Source of the DNA: Siphlonurus alternatus
Taxonomy: Eukaryota; Arthropoda; Insecta; Ephemeroptera; Siphlonuridae
Reading direction: 5' to 3'
NCBI GenBank assembly: GCA_949825025.1
Contig: OX463780.1
Span: forward strand, 25,696,118 to 25,760,117
DNA: 64,000 nt
Made by a program: the position numbers and the translations under genes
Notes under the pieces: generated by a model
The model's input: the letters and a program-made list of their open reading frames with translations, nothing else
Told to the model about the DNA's origin: nothing
Databases searched by the model: none
In this document: piece after piece, positions 1 through 13,300 of the stretch
How positions within the stretch are numbered: position 1 is the first letter of the stretch
Layout: each line of letters begins with the position of its first letter

Positions 1-1489
1 TCAATCTCTATTAAAAAGCATGTCGCAATGGCAATTCATATGCGGCATAATATGTGGTTAGAATTCCTGCAGTGTAGTAATTATAATGGTGACTTTGACG
101 CTGCTCCTAGAAAAGCCACCAAGTGTTATATATGGTGGACTTACTAGAACTGTGATAATCGCTTCCCGTCTGAGCCAGCGTGCAAATATCTAATCATCAT
201 TGAGTTAGAGGGTCTATAGTTTTAGATCAGAACCAATTAATTTGATGCTTTGTTTACTAGATGTTCTATTAAGACCAATCCACAATTAATTTTGTTTGAC
301 TAGACCAAATTAAAGCAAAATAAAAAAAAAATGAAATTAATCATTGTTTGGATTTTTAAGCAAATTAATTCAGATATCTTTAATATGTTAGCTTGACAAT
401 ATAATAAAGAGTTCTCCGCTTTTATACGAGCTGTCCTTTGCACTCTTTTTGAGTAGGCATACTTCATTATAATAATATATACATCAAGTGCACGATGATT
501 TAACTTTCCCTTTATATAAATTTTATTATATTACACAAACATTTTATATATAAAAACAACAGAACTTTAATACTAAATAATGGAAGCTTGATACTTAAAA
601 AGAACATCGTGTGGTATAAAAAAAGCTCACGAAAAGCCACAATATTGTGGGCTGACGTGATTGTTTTTATTTACAATATCTCGTTGTCGCACTTGCGAGG
701 CAGCGTACTTTCACGTCACAACATTTAGTCACGACGACGAGAGGGGAAGAATTTGTTTACACCCGCTGTCGTCTGGTAAATGGGCCATTACTATCGCTAA
801 CAACACCACGTTAATCTTAGCTTTACTGTCCTTCTGATCTCTTCATGAAATAACATGAGACCTAGAAATGTAAACAAGGCGACAAAATTAGCTCTTGTAT
901 ATCTTCACCATACTTTAAACAAAATATTAATTATTCTATGATGCGGTTATATATACTTCTTCTTATTAATTGAAATGAAAAATATAATTTAATAGATAAC
1001 CTGCATGTTTTTTTATTACTTATTCCTATATTATAGATAAAGGCTCTCAATGGTAAGGATCCATCTTGACGTCACCAACCCTTTGTCCTCCCATTTACTT
1101 ACAAAAAAAGATTGGGCGCACGTAAGATCCTATACGGAGCAATTTTTCGATCGCTTATTGTTAACCCTCTAAATAAGTTATGTTTGCAAATTTAAAATTA
1201 CGTATTGGCACTAACCTTTTACGTGTGCTGCTATAAAAATTTTATTATTTGGCTCGGGTCAGTTTAATGACAAGCTTCAACTTAAAAATGCCGCAGCGCC
1301 GCATTCTGACATCGCTCCATAAGGTTTGTTAGGAGAAAAATCTTATTTATTTTTTTCATTCAAATTCTATGCTGCACAAAATCTCGAATATTTTTTATGT
1401 CGTATAAAGTGATCTTTCCCGTGGCTCATATGAATCTTGCCCTTCATAAGAACCACCGAAAAAAATTAAAAACCCCAAAGGATAGGAAG
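1..1489. other. AT-rich non-coding sequence
   Basis: No coding exon is supported. A modestly GC-richer patch at about 640-790 contains several ACGTCA/CACGTCAC motifs and could be regulatory. Confidence 0.4.
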
Positions 1490-1720
1490 CTTGATAGAAC
1501 ATGTCGTCGCGCGCAGTTCGCGCGCTAGATTTTCATTGGCTGAGAGAATTGTGTCGTCAATATTAAAGCTTCTCATTAAAGAGCATCTAAAGAATTTCGC
1601 GGTAGTAGTGTTTTGACTTCGAGCCGAAAAAACGTGCGCAGAAGGGTTGCGCGCCGATGCGCGGTGGTTGTAGCAGGAGTCAAACTCACCAAACGAACAT
1701 GGCGACTATATTTAATTTTT
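1490..1720 (+). promoter_or_regulatory. Possible promoter / 5' UTR island upstream of HDAC4
   Basis: A CpG-containing GC-richer patch in AT-rich surroundings, with an inverted CCAAT box (ATTGGCT near 1535) and CG-rich palindromic runs (CGCGCGCAGTTCGCGCG near 1508). Its place 2.5 kb before the first HDAC4 exon found would suit a promoter, but no clear donor or start codon is visible. Inference only. Confidence 0.2.
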
Positions 1721-1830
1721 CTGATGGATACTGACCATTTATGCGGCACGTCAATTTTCCTCAGATTTTTTTTAAACTCTCAAACACCCATTTTAAATAA
1801 AGGTTAAAGACGGTGTTATCCGCGCATATA

Positions 1831-2154
1831 ATAATGGACAATTTGCATGACATTTTTTTATTGCAGAAATGGATAGGGTACCAAATTATGCTACTCTGAG
1901 TTTTTTCAGATTATTTTGAGAGCGAGAACTCTTTTTAAAAAATTATTGAAATTCAGTTTTATGACGTCACGGGCGTTTAGCGCCTATCCTTTTCTTAAGG
2001 ACAGACTCCTCGTGTCGTCATAAAATCGACTTTCAATAATTTTTTAAAAATAGTTCCCGGTCTCTAAAAAATTTGAAAAATTTCAGAATAGCATAACTTT
2101 GCACCCTCTATCCATTTCTGCAATAAAAAAAATGTCATGCAAATTGTCCATTAT
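1831..2154. mobile_element. Family A inverted-repeat element (MITE), copy 1
   Basis: 324-bp foldback. It begins ATAATGGACAATTTGCATGA and ends with the reverse complement (TCATGCAAATTGTCCATTAT). Inside the termini are T/A runs, then ATTGCAGAAATGGATAG and its inverse, then a shared TTTTTCAGATT...AAAAATTATTGAAA arm, and a GC-rich core with TGACGTCAC. No coding capacity. It appears to sit inside an older family B element, whose pieces lie on both sides (about 1760-1830 and 2155-2215). Confidence 0.85.
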
Positions 2155-3473
2155 GAAAAGCAGTTTATAAATATTTACATAACGGTGATATCACAGCGTT
2201 TTGCAGCCTGAATTTATGTTTATAGAAGATTCACAAAATATTTAATGCCCAATACACACAACATTGTTTTCTTGAATCTCATGCAACTATATTTTCAATG
2301 CCCAATTTGAAAACTCAGGTTATTGTATCTCAATATTTGCTCCAACGTTATGTGCTCGCGATCAAATGACGTATTGTTTACACGTGCGGTCAATTACGGA
2401 TGTGACGGCTGATCATTGGCACGCCACCATTGATTTGACATTGCAGAGTACTTCGCGCGTCCTCTTTAGACTTAACGTCATCGTCAATATACGATCATAA
2501 GTTAAAATGAAAATAAATTATCAACGTTTTGCTCTGGAATTTTTTATTCTAAATACGTTCACATGCATGATGGTCTTTAAATATACGGATCCGCGCGTAT
2601 TGACGACGCCTCAAAAATTACAAAAAGGAATAAAATTATCCGTCATGAACACCGTATTGAACACCATGTAGTAATGCCTCAGATGGAGAAATTATGGCAC
2701 ACAAAATAAATTTGCTCTTTTGAATTTTTGCAACCAATTTATGTATTTGAAAATTGATCGTGTTGATCTGCGTCATTCGTCGCAAATTATTTTTTATTCT
2801 TTCTAATAATATATATGATGCAGTTTCAACTTTTTTTTAGATGCAGTTTCAACTTTTTTTTCAATTTCCGGTTTATTTTTTACAGGCGCTGTCGATATGA
2901 ACTACATCATAAATTTGTATGCTATTTTAACTACACTCATTAATGGAAATATTTTTATGGTGTTTATTACTTTCATGACTACATAGTGTCAAATTCGTGG
3001 TTCATGGTTCGCTGCTGTATGTAGGCCAACTTGGATTGTGTTGTTATAGAAAAAGTACTTTTTGTTCTACTGACAAACTTCCTCAAATTGTCGTGTTTAT
3101 ACTCAATCGCTATCTGTTGTTATGTTGTTTTAGACTTTGGGGTTAGAAGTATGATAAAAAATGGAAAACCAGGAATTTTTAGGAATAGAATGAATTTCCT
3201 TGTTTATTTTTTATTTTTCTATACGCTGAAATTTGATACATATACACATCAATAAATATTGTAGCCTGTGTATTTATCAACAAAGTATATCATATTGCGA
3301 GAATTTGGGGTGATGAACTGCATTCATCTATATACAACACGCACGTAACAATTAATTGAGAGGATAAATTTATTAATGTGTCTTTTATTGCTTCATAATA
3401 ATACATTTAACTGGTCCATGAAATTTTTTTACACATCATTTTGTTTAGTTCATAAATATTCATATAACCGTCA
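2155..3473. other. AT-rich sequence with family B fragment and a short tandem repeat
   Basis: 2160-2215 matches, in reverse complement, the ACGCTGTGAYRTCA...AAATATTTAT core of the family B element at 26.5 kb. 2817-2861 is a 22-bp direct duplication (GATGCAGTTTCAAC plus a T run). No coding exon seen. Confidence 0.4.
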
Positions 3474-3796
3474 CAATGGAGTATTGACCTCAATTTTTTT
3501 TATTGCAGAAATGGATAGAGGGTGCAAAGTTATGCTATCCTGATTTTTTTCAGATTTTTTAGAGCCCGGGAACTATTTTTAAAAAATTATTGAAAGTTCT
3601 TTTTGTGACGTCACGAGACGCCGCTCTTTAAGAAAAAGATAGGACTTGACGCCGCGTGACGTCACAAATAGGACTTTCAATAATTTTTTAAAAATACTTC
3701 CCGGGCTCTAAAAAATCTGAAAAAAATCAGGGTAGCATAACTTTTCACCCTCTATCCATTTCTGCAATAAAAAAAATTGAGGACATTACTCCATTG
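3474..3796. mobile_element. Family A inverted-repeat element, copy 2
   Basis: 323-bp foldback with outer ends CAATGGAGTATTGACCTCAA and a matching inverse, the shared ATTGCAGAAATGGATAGAGG inner repeat, and a core with two TGACGTCAC sites (about 3605 and 3657). Its outer ends differ from copy 1 but agree with each other. Confidence 0.85.
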
Positions 3797-3828
3797 CAAG
3801 TCTGCAAGTCTACTATATATACTGTTTA

Positions 3829-4106
3829 CAATGGACAATCAAACACTGTATTTTCCATATTTGGATATAAGTGATCAGCTTTTTTGAACCCTCTAACCCC
3901 CTAAAAAGTGGGCTGTCAAGTCGTAGTAATGCAACGTCTTTCCCTAGATTATATTTTTATATATAATAATATGATAGTTACATGATTAAGGCGTCATGGC
4001 GTTTTACATCAGTATTTTAAGGGTGCAAGAAGGTTAAAAAATTAAAAAAAAAAAACTCTAGATCCTCTATCCAAATATGCAATTCATGCATGCAGGTTGT
4101 CAATTG
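3829..4106. mobile_element. Degenerate family B inverted-repeat element
   Basis: Ends CAATGGACAAT and TTGTCAATTG are imperfect inverses, followed inward by CATATTTGGATA on both arms and a TTTTTTGAACCCT-type segment. It ends about 100 bp before the first HDAC4 exon found. Confidence 0.55.
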
Positions 4107-4211
4107 TTTGTATGTAATAAGGAGGGGTACATTACACGATAGGAGGGTTATTCCCCGGTGATTTTGCACCCCTCTGTGAACGGCTCTGACGGTGGTGCGG
4201 TGTGTCCGCAG

Positions 4212-4319
4212 CTGAAGAAGCAGCAGCAACTACAGCAACAAATCTTACTGGAGCATTTCCAAGCGCAGCAACAGCAGCTCGCCGAGCAACATGAGCAGCA
4301 GTTGAGGCACCACCTCAAG
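4212..4319 (+). CDS. HDAC4: HDAC4 exon 1 of those found: glutamine-rich helix
   Basis: 36 codons, phase 0 at both ends, preceded by CAG and followed by GTGAGA. It encodes a Q-rich amphipathic helix ([20 protein letters not shown]) matching the class IIa N-terminal oligomerisation helix. No ATG precedes it in frame within a plausible exon, so it is internal rather than the first exon. Confidence 0.93.
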
Positions 4320-7300
4320 GTGAGAGCACCGTCTGACCCTCCACCCTTTATACCTTTAGTCGGATCTGGGCCTTTAGGCCGTCACCAAGAGTTGGTATTG
4401 AGTAATACTAATAGTTATTCGCGCACAGCTGCACCGTGCGCGAATAGGAATGTGCAAATAGTGATAACTATATATAGCAAGGGGTCCCTTCACTTACTAT
4501 ATATAGGTAGTGATAATCAACTCTTGGTGAATGCCTAATATAATTTGTAATATATTTAATTATATAGATTAGGGATTAGAGGTATCACTTCAGAAAGCTA
4601 TTTCACAACCAGTCATATTAAAACAATTAATAAAAGTAATTTAATTTTATTCATATCATATTTATTAAAAATCGTCAAATAGCGACTATCGGGTTGTTTT
4701 CTTAGTACATATTGGGGCCCAAAATCCATTTGCTATGAGCTTGATTGAAAATATTATTCTGTATATTTAATTTGCACCAGCCGGCAAGCTTTAAAAATAT
4801 AAAGCTTTGGCTGGACAATAATGTATATGATTAAAATGAAATAAAAAAAAAAAAAAAAAAAACTATATATAAATTGTATTTTAAAGATTTTTTTTTTCAA
4901 ATACTGTATGGGTTATTATTATTATTACTTAAAAAATAGAACATGCTATAAATCATTTAAAAATGCATGAAACTTTTGAGACAATATTTCAAGGGATGAT
5001 CTTTGATTTGAAATAAGATTTTTTTTTTTTAACTCTTAATTAAAATGTACTTGTAGATTGGAACATTGGAACGATAGAAATTTGCAATACTTTTTAATGA
5101 CGATAAAACAAATTTATCGGAGTTCGTCTTGAGAATTATTGTAGTTTGTTTGTCCCCACACCCATGTGTGTCCCCACTGGCAAGTGACAATCGTTGAGTG
5201 ATTGTTGGCGACAGGAGCTGTGGGAGCAGAAGAAGTTGGAGGAGGAGCGAGAACGTCGAGAGCAGGAGAAGCTCGAGATGTTGCGCAAGAAGGACAAGCA
5301 CGAGCAGAGCGCAGTCGCCTCCACCGAGGTCAAGCAGAAGCTGCAGGTGGGAAATCATTTGATATGCATAATACAATCAAAAAGTTTTTCATGAAACTGA
5401 TCATTATATTTCAGCATTGTTTGATTATGATCAAAAAGCTACACCTGGGAAAACTCCCAATTTGTGGCAGCAATATAAGAGCATGCTATAGAATAGATTG
5501 ACTGGGTGCTCTTCTTACCTCTTCCAAAATTTCAAATCTGTGTCTCTTGAAGCGACGACTTCATGCAGCCACTCAAGCAGGATAACATCCATAATGTCCC
5601 AATGTGTACCACATAAAATGAAGGGCGAATTGTGCGTTAGGTTCAGGAGGGGGGTTGCCCTCAGTGCCAATTTTGTAGTGCTAGGATAAGAGAGGCGATA
5701 GAGGAGGGTTATATATAATTAAATGCCTCACACGTCCTGGGGGAGAGAGGAAAGAGAGGTCCCTGTGGACCAATAGGCCCCTAATATTGGTATCACTGAA
5801 TAATTTAATTAAAGTATAGGAGTAATATATAATCAAAAACATTAATGACAGTGTTTGTACTCCAAAGATATCAAAACTATAGTTAAGTTAATCTTTCTGA
5901 TTAAACTTCATAGAATGGTAACTGGTTTAAGTAATATGATAGTATTATACATTGTATGTACCGTTATGTACATGCATAATATAACTATATACGTACATTA
6001 TAAGCATATTGTAACAGGTGTTTTTATTATTTTAGTTTTATCTCGAAGGAGTTATCGTAAATTGCGTATGAAGATTCTAGTAACGTTACTGGGTACAATT
6101 CTTATCTCGTACGTGCATTTTATAACAAAATTATCCTTATCGATGTTTTTCAACGGCACTTAGACTAAATACTGATAGTAAATTTACGGTAATCTGTCTA
6201 CAGATCTTGATCTTTTTTTGCAGCTTTCGTTGCATAATGAAAATAATAAATAAAAAATATTCAATGTAATTTAACCTTTTTATATAAATATGTCGATTTC
6301 TACTTTAGAAATTACCATACATGTATATCTTATATTGTCTTTATTAAGGGCAAATGTATTTACAATTGTACAAGTCGCGGGACAACATGAACGTTACCTG
6401 ATGTGCTGGAGCTACAGCTCAAATTGACAACAGGTGCAGTCTTGTACTTTGGGGGATACAAGTAAGAGCACCCTAAAAAAGCAGCCCCTAAAAATATAAA
6501 TTCCCCACACCTTCACATAACACGTGGCAACGCCCAGAAACAGAACATGGGTAAAGTTCATGGTGTGTTGTACCACACAGCAACAAATCCGATGAATATG
6601 TCAGGGACCACGGTAAGAGGGCCACTTGTGTTTTACAGGGTTTCCTGCTGAGCAAGAAAGCTGCAGCTGCTGCGGCGGCCGCTGCTGCTGCTGCCAACGG
6701 TGTCGGAGGCTCCTCCAGCCCGAACAGTGCGAGCGGAGGCGGTTCGTCCCAGGCCGGGGGTGGCAATGGAGGTGGCGGCAGTGGCTACCGAAACTGGTGA
6801 GTTAAGTGCCAGAGCGGCCGTTCCGCTTGGCTTGACCGTCGCGCTTCATCGCACCGTGACACAGCAGATGTGGTATTGATGGTCCATGTTGATGCTGTAT
6901 TGTCAGTGTTTTAGCGTGAAGTATCTCTCTTCAGGTACTATATATATATGATATTATCTATTATCGTAATAATATTTTATTTTCTTCATAATTAGATACA
7001 TGAAAGGGTATTTACAATTTACAATTAAAGCGTTGAGATAGTGTGTTCATAAAATTATAAAAAGGGGGCGTGGCAAATTTCCGTTTCATTGACTTGGTGT
7101 GTACGACACGGCCAGAGCATGTTGAACTGCTCATCACATTATTGGTGCGCTGCCCGCTGCCGGTGTTTGTGTCAGCACCGGACGTTGGCTGGCTATTTTT
7201 AGCAACGACTAGCGTGTCGCAATCCACCACCAGAATTACCAAGTACAATTTCCACGTTACGTATACATGGTACGAGTTTAGAGCGCGCGAATTTCGGAGT

Positions 7301-10300
7301 GATGATTCTTTTTAAATAACTTGAAAGACGTCAACTCGGCCCTTAATTACAGAAGCTTTTAACGTCCTATGTTGACATATTTACAGTCTTATTAACAATG
7401 ACATCAACAGTTAAATGAAGATTTAGTTGAATACTTAAATTCCTTTTCATATATTGTTATTTATTTGTCTTACTTCATGACTCGAGCATGACTCAACTCC
7501 AACGTACGATATGCATAAATATTTTTCAATAATCAAATTTACTGCGTTCTGCGTTCCTTTAAAAAAAAAAAAAAAGCTAATTTCATTGAAACAACGTTCA
7601 ATGTTTCAAACAAATTGTTCTCTCGTGTTGTCTTTGGCGTAAATGTGGCTTTGTGCTTTGTATTTCTCCCGGAAAATTGCGTATATAAGTTATATAAAAT
7701 ATTATTTACTGAAGTTTATGATATAGTTCTGATCAATATTTTATAAAACATTTAAATTAAATATAAAAAATTGTAATTCACGAAGTCCATGCAGGTTTGT
7801 TCCTATAACCGCGGTAATGTCATTGAGTTAAGGCGGATTCAGATGGCGACAACGGCGATGCGACGCATGGATGTTACAGCAAGTGCGCATTATTCGCGTC
7901 GCATGGTAAAAATCGCCATGTGAATCCACCTTAATTAGGCTGGCGATAACTGCGGTTATTTGTGAAATCTGCTTTGGAGACTTCAAGCAAAGAATTAATT
8001 AATGAAAGAATTAATTAAAGAATTAGATTTGTAATTCTCTGCTTCAAGTCTGCTGATTTTGCGGTGTTTCTAATCCTGTCCTATCCAAATCTATATTATA
8101 CTGTATATTATATGTAAAAAAAAAAAAAAAAACTCAAAATTGTATTTTTATGGTAGTAAAGAAAATTTTTAGAGGAAAATAATTTCTTGATTCATTATCA
8201 AAAGACCCCTAAATGGGGGGGGGGGTAGGAGATGGTTTCAAACTCATAGCTACGGAGAAAAAATTCGAATTTTCTTACATGGTGACTTATGGTGACAATT
8301 TTCCCGCCGGAATTTTATTTCGCCTGCATATGCGCATCTATATAGTTTAGCAATTCAGCTCGTCTCCTTTATAAATGTGATTTGTTGTACCAATTAAGAT
8401 GCATAAATCAACACGTGGCGATGTCCACTCCTCGTGCTGACGTCATCGTTCACTGAGGCTGCAGCCAAATTGCCACGTCGAGTGCGCTATTTCTGTCGTG
8501 GTGATATCGTGCACGCGCGTTCCCAACCACCCACCCCCTCACAAAATCGTCACCTCCCGGAACCACCGTGCGTACGTGACACTTTACGTCTCGTCCAAAT
8601 GCGACGGAGAAATATAACCAAGATCCAACAGTTATTGATTTAGCTTGAAAAATATTAAATTATAAAAAAATATATTATATTCTACAGTTGCAGACCTCAT
8701 TTCAAGTGAATTTTCATTGAAAATGATGTAATATAACTTATAATACATCATTTTCAATCATGTAACAGATAGCTATAGAAAAAGTCACTGTTGCCACACG
8801 ATGATGGTATAGATATTATTCCGGATGAGGGACGGTATGTCTGAGGACCTGAGGAGTCCTCAAGGACGTTTTACTAGTAAATCTAAATCGTCCTTAGAAT
8901 TTCTGACTGGAGTGCAATATAATATCATATAATATGTGACCCTTTCCTCGACTCGTAAATAGCCACCGGTTGCGACATATATTATATGTCACTTGTAAAT
9001 CCATCAGTTATATCTTGCACGCGCACGCACTATGTGCACTATGCGAGTGCGTGCCACCTCGTGTGTTACCCTCTTCCAATAATTATTATTCCCTCTTCGC
9101 ATGCTGTGAACCGTCCGGGTCATGATTATTTTTATATTGTACTGAAAATGTTGCCGGTTATACCTGCCTCCCCCTCGCAAAAAGCCAGTGTTGACCCGAC
9201 CATATGTGCCGCAATATACTGCAGTGATCGCGTCATATATGCGTTAAAAATATTTTACTGTTAATAAATTAAGTGATAATAAAAAAGGTGTGTCTTTCAA
9301 TCATTACAATACTTCTTGATTGCATTACGCAGCATAATATATTAATAATTAAATTTAATTATAATAATATTATTAACTCGATCTATAAAAAATTATGATT
9401 TTTATTTTTTATCTCCAGGGTATGTATGTATATACATACCCTGTTTTATCTCAGCATAATGAAATAAGTATTAATTTCTCGTTTCACACCAAACTAGTAT
9501 TTTTTAAGATACTTTTGCATTGAATGAAAAAAACGAAGTATAAAAACCAATGATTTGCAAACCGCATCATCTTCAGAAGGTTGCTAAGAGTCTGTCATTG
9601 CAGGAGCGTGCTCCAGGCGTCCAGTTCTCAGTCCGGTGAGGCTGCCGTCACGCCCCCCGGCGCCGCGCCCTACCCTCGCCCACCTGCCCTGCTGGGCAAG
9701 TACGAGGACGACTTCCCGCTGCGCAAGACCGGTGAGTGGTGACACGGGCCGCGAGGGAACCAGCACAACAAGAGGAAACTTCATTTTTTTTTTAACTGAA
9801 CTTTGACAGTTTGCTTATTTCCTGAATTAGTCAATAGTTATAATTCATTTTGTGTACATTATTACATTTTTCTTTATTTTTAGTATTGAAATAGATCAAT
9901 AATTTTAAATCAAAAATTAAAATTTATTTTTAGGGGGAAGAGAATGAATATAATATAATTCTTCTTATTTTAATTAAAAAAAAATTTAAATTGGAATTAC
10001 GTTTACTCTTATTGGAAAATAAAGAAGTATAATAGGTGTCCCACAAGTTTCCTCTGTAGCGGCCAGCAGGTTCTGTTGGTTCCCACTGTGACAATGCTTT
10101 GTACTGCACCCTGTTGACTAAACTGTAGAACTAACTGCCTGCGCCTGGTTTGTGTGCTAACTTGTGTGTGTCTCACCGCGAACAGCCTCCGAGCCTAACC
10201 TGAAGGTGCGCCTCAAGCAGCGCGTCATCGAGCGTCGAAACTCTCCTCTGATGCGACGCAAAGACCGACTCTGCTCGCTCAAGAGAAAGAGCCAGCTTGC

Positions 10301-13300
10301 AAGTATGTTGACAGTAGTGGAGTAATTCAGATCAGATTATCAAATATCTTAGCTTACAGAAGTCAATCTTCATAACAAATTTGTCTTTTAAAGTTTTTTT
10401 TTTTTTCCCTGCAACCTGTTATGAAAATGAAAATTATATTTGAAAATCTTAATTTTTTTTTGGTATACAATGTACTGTCCTAAATTAGTAACAAAAATTC
10501 TTATTGGCTTAGTTTGATGCAATGACAAACAAAATTTTAAATAATTATAATCTGACTTGTGAGAAAAATACATAAATAGAAAACTATAGTTTAATGTGCA
10601 TTTGTTTTAAATTAATGATAACACAGTTTTTGTGTGACATGCTAAATAATTTTGTATTGTATTAACTGCAACACAGTATTTGTTTTGTTTTTTTAATATT
10701 AATGAATTAGTTCTGTGGAGCTTTGTGACCATTAGCTGACTTTTTTATTTGCCTCTAAGTGAAGAATTCTCAGCTGATTTGTTGCTGACTACCAAGTGAG
10801 ATACTCCTCCATTTATTATAAAACTTGCTGGTAATCACAATTTTAAAATCAATTCGAGCTGTCCAATTGTATGACACGCTAGCTGGTCGCAAAATCTAAA
10901 AAGCATGGCACGCTAGACTTGCTGTCTGACCCTCAAAATCTGACTAATGATGAGTTTCTTGCAGTGGATAATGCAAGCAGCAACCCAGACTCAAGCCCCA
11001 ACTCTCCACCCAATGCAGCGGGCTCTGTGGTTGCAGCCCAGGCCACCAGGGGCAGCACTCCCATCCAAGAGGTGAGAAATCCAAAGACACAGGAAGCATT
11101 TAGTTCAGCCTATAGACTACAGTGAAATGTTTTATTAAAAAAAAAATAATAATAACATATAATTGTAAAGCAGCAGAATGCCTTAAACCACATTTTATCA
11201 CTTAATTGCCGTGGTTTACTTACTCACTCTCTTTAGTTAAAACTGACTTGGAGTTTGAATCTTAATCATAAGACTTATTTTATCTATGAGTAATATAATG
11301 CTAAGAAAGTTGTTCTGCTTGCATGAAAATTCAAATGTCTCATCTGTTAATTTGTAACACTTTGAGGTTAATGAGATTCTGTATCTACTGGAGAGCCAAA
11401 GCTCTATTTTTACAACAAAATTGTGGTGTTTCAGGAGGGTAGCTCTGCATATGCTCCCCTTGCGAGCGGTCAGGGTAGCATGAGCGACCTGTCTCAACTC
11501 TACACTAGCCCCTCCATGCCCAACATCTCCCTGGGGAGGCCCCCAGCACCATCCTCCTCTGCTCAGGTGAGGACTCAGGTGAGGCTTGGTTGACATTCCA
11601 TAGCATGCATTTTGTGACTCTTGTACTGCCCTAAGCTTAATTAAGATATAAACTATCAATAATAGTTTGATGTTGAAAATTTGTATGCTCTGTTAAACTT
11701 AAAGCTTAACTACAAAATCTTGCTAAGTAGCACTAGCATAAGTAAGAACTTGTGATACAACAATAGAGATATTTTAGACTGAGGCTTTGATTTCAGAATG
11801 CTAATCTTTGTTCTTTTGCAGGAGGGTATGAAGCTACAAACTGTCTCGGAGGCTGAGGTGCGGGCCGCCTTTGCTGCGAGATTTGGCATGCCTCTGACTG
11901 GACAGATGCTGCCGGGAACTCTGCCCTTCTACCCCACACTGCCAGGTAAGTTAGTCTGAAATACAACCGTGAAGGCTTTTCTTACTGTTTTCAACCCCAT
12001 CAAACATGTTAAATTCTCCGTTCCCTTGTAACGTAAGCCATCTGGTTGTTGCAGTGATTGACGGGGAGTACAGTAACCCCTCGTCTCCAGGCTTCATCCA
12101 GAAGCAGATGCAGTCTCTCGAACAATCATCCCGACACCCCAGCATGCTGCCGGCAATGTACCACGCAGGACCAATCACAGACACTCAGGTACACACCGCT
12201 TCCTTTTCACGGGGATCATCAAAGGCACGAAACTTTTTTATTTAACTTAATTTGTACAATGTTTTTATTCAAGTGAAAAATTGAAAGAGATTTATTGTTA
12301 AAAGGCTGCTGCTGATTTTTGTGTGTGACATCAATTGAATATATGCCAGCTGATACTAGAATTTCCAGTAAATAAATTTCAATTATCAAGCATGGATTTT
12401 GCTGACACACTTGTTTTGTTTTTTTCTCTCTCTGTATTTCTCTTTCTCTCTCTCTCTCTTTCTGTGGTTTGAAATGTGTGTTAAAAATTTATCATAAAAA
12501 CTTCTTACTTGCCTTTAAACACTTTTCTGAAATTATGAACCTCTCCGTTTTTCTTCCTATCCCTATTCCTATTCAGTTATAGCTTGCTACTATAAAACGT
12601 CCTGTAGCTACATTTTTGCTGACTCGCCACTATTTCTGCAGGTGGCCCATGCTCGTCTCAACAAGCAGGGCGCTCGTCCTCTAGGACGCACACAGTCGGC
12701 CCCTCTCCCCCTAGGCCACCCCATGCTTCAGGGCAACCACCCGGCCAACCTAAGTGTGTCGTCAGCACACTACCAGGAGTACTTGCACGAGAAGAGTGTG
12801 TACGAGGCCCAACAAGCCCAGCAGGCGCAGCACAATCTGCTCAAGCAGCAGATCCGTCAGACGGTGCTCACCAGGGCTGGGGGCAGGGCCGCTCAGGCCG
12901 GACAGCTCGAAGAGACCGTCGAGGTTGATGACTCTGCAGAGGTAAGTCATAGAGGTCTTCTTAAGTCCATCCACAATACGACTTGTATGAACTTCATCCT
13001 TTGTCCTCAAATACAGAGACAAATATAGAGACACGGGCGACATGAACCAGAAAAAAAATATATACATATATATAAATTGTACATCATGTTGATTTTCATA
13101 TTACAATATTTTTTTAATAATTTTCTTCACGGAAAAAAAAAGCATGGATTAATGAATAATTATTTTTAAATAAAATTTCTGTTTAAAAATTAGCATGTGT
13201 AAATTAGCAACAACAAAAAATATTTGATTACCTTTACTGCGTGCAATGTATATTATAAAACTAGCTTAGATTTAAATAGCTATATCTAACTAAATAATCT

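Noticed and set aside
4158..4538. Longer open frame through the first HDAC4 exon found
   Set aside because: It begins at GTG and runs into intron and MITE sequence. Only 4212-4319 matches the HDAC4 family and is bounded by AG and GT.
6488..6766. Minus-strand open frame with poly-Ala
   Set aside because: It is the antisense shadow of the HDAC4 Ala/Gly exon.
7070..7315. Possible exon in the large HDAC4 intron
   Set aside because: Frames are open on both strands but match no HDAC4 segment, and the neighbouring exons already join in phase.
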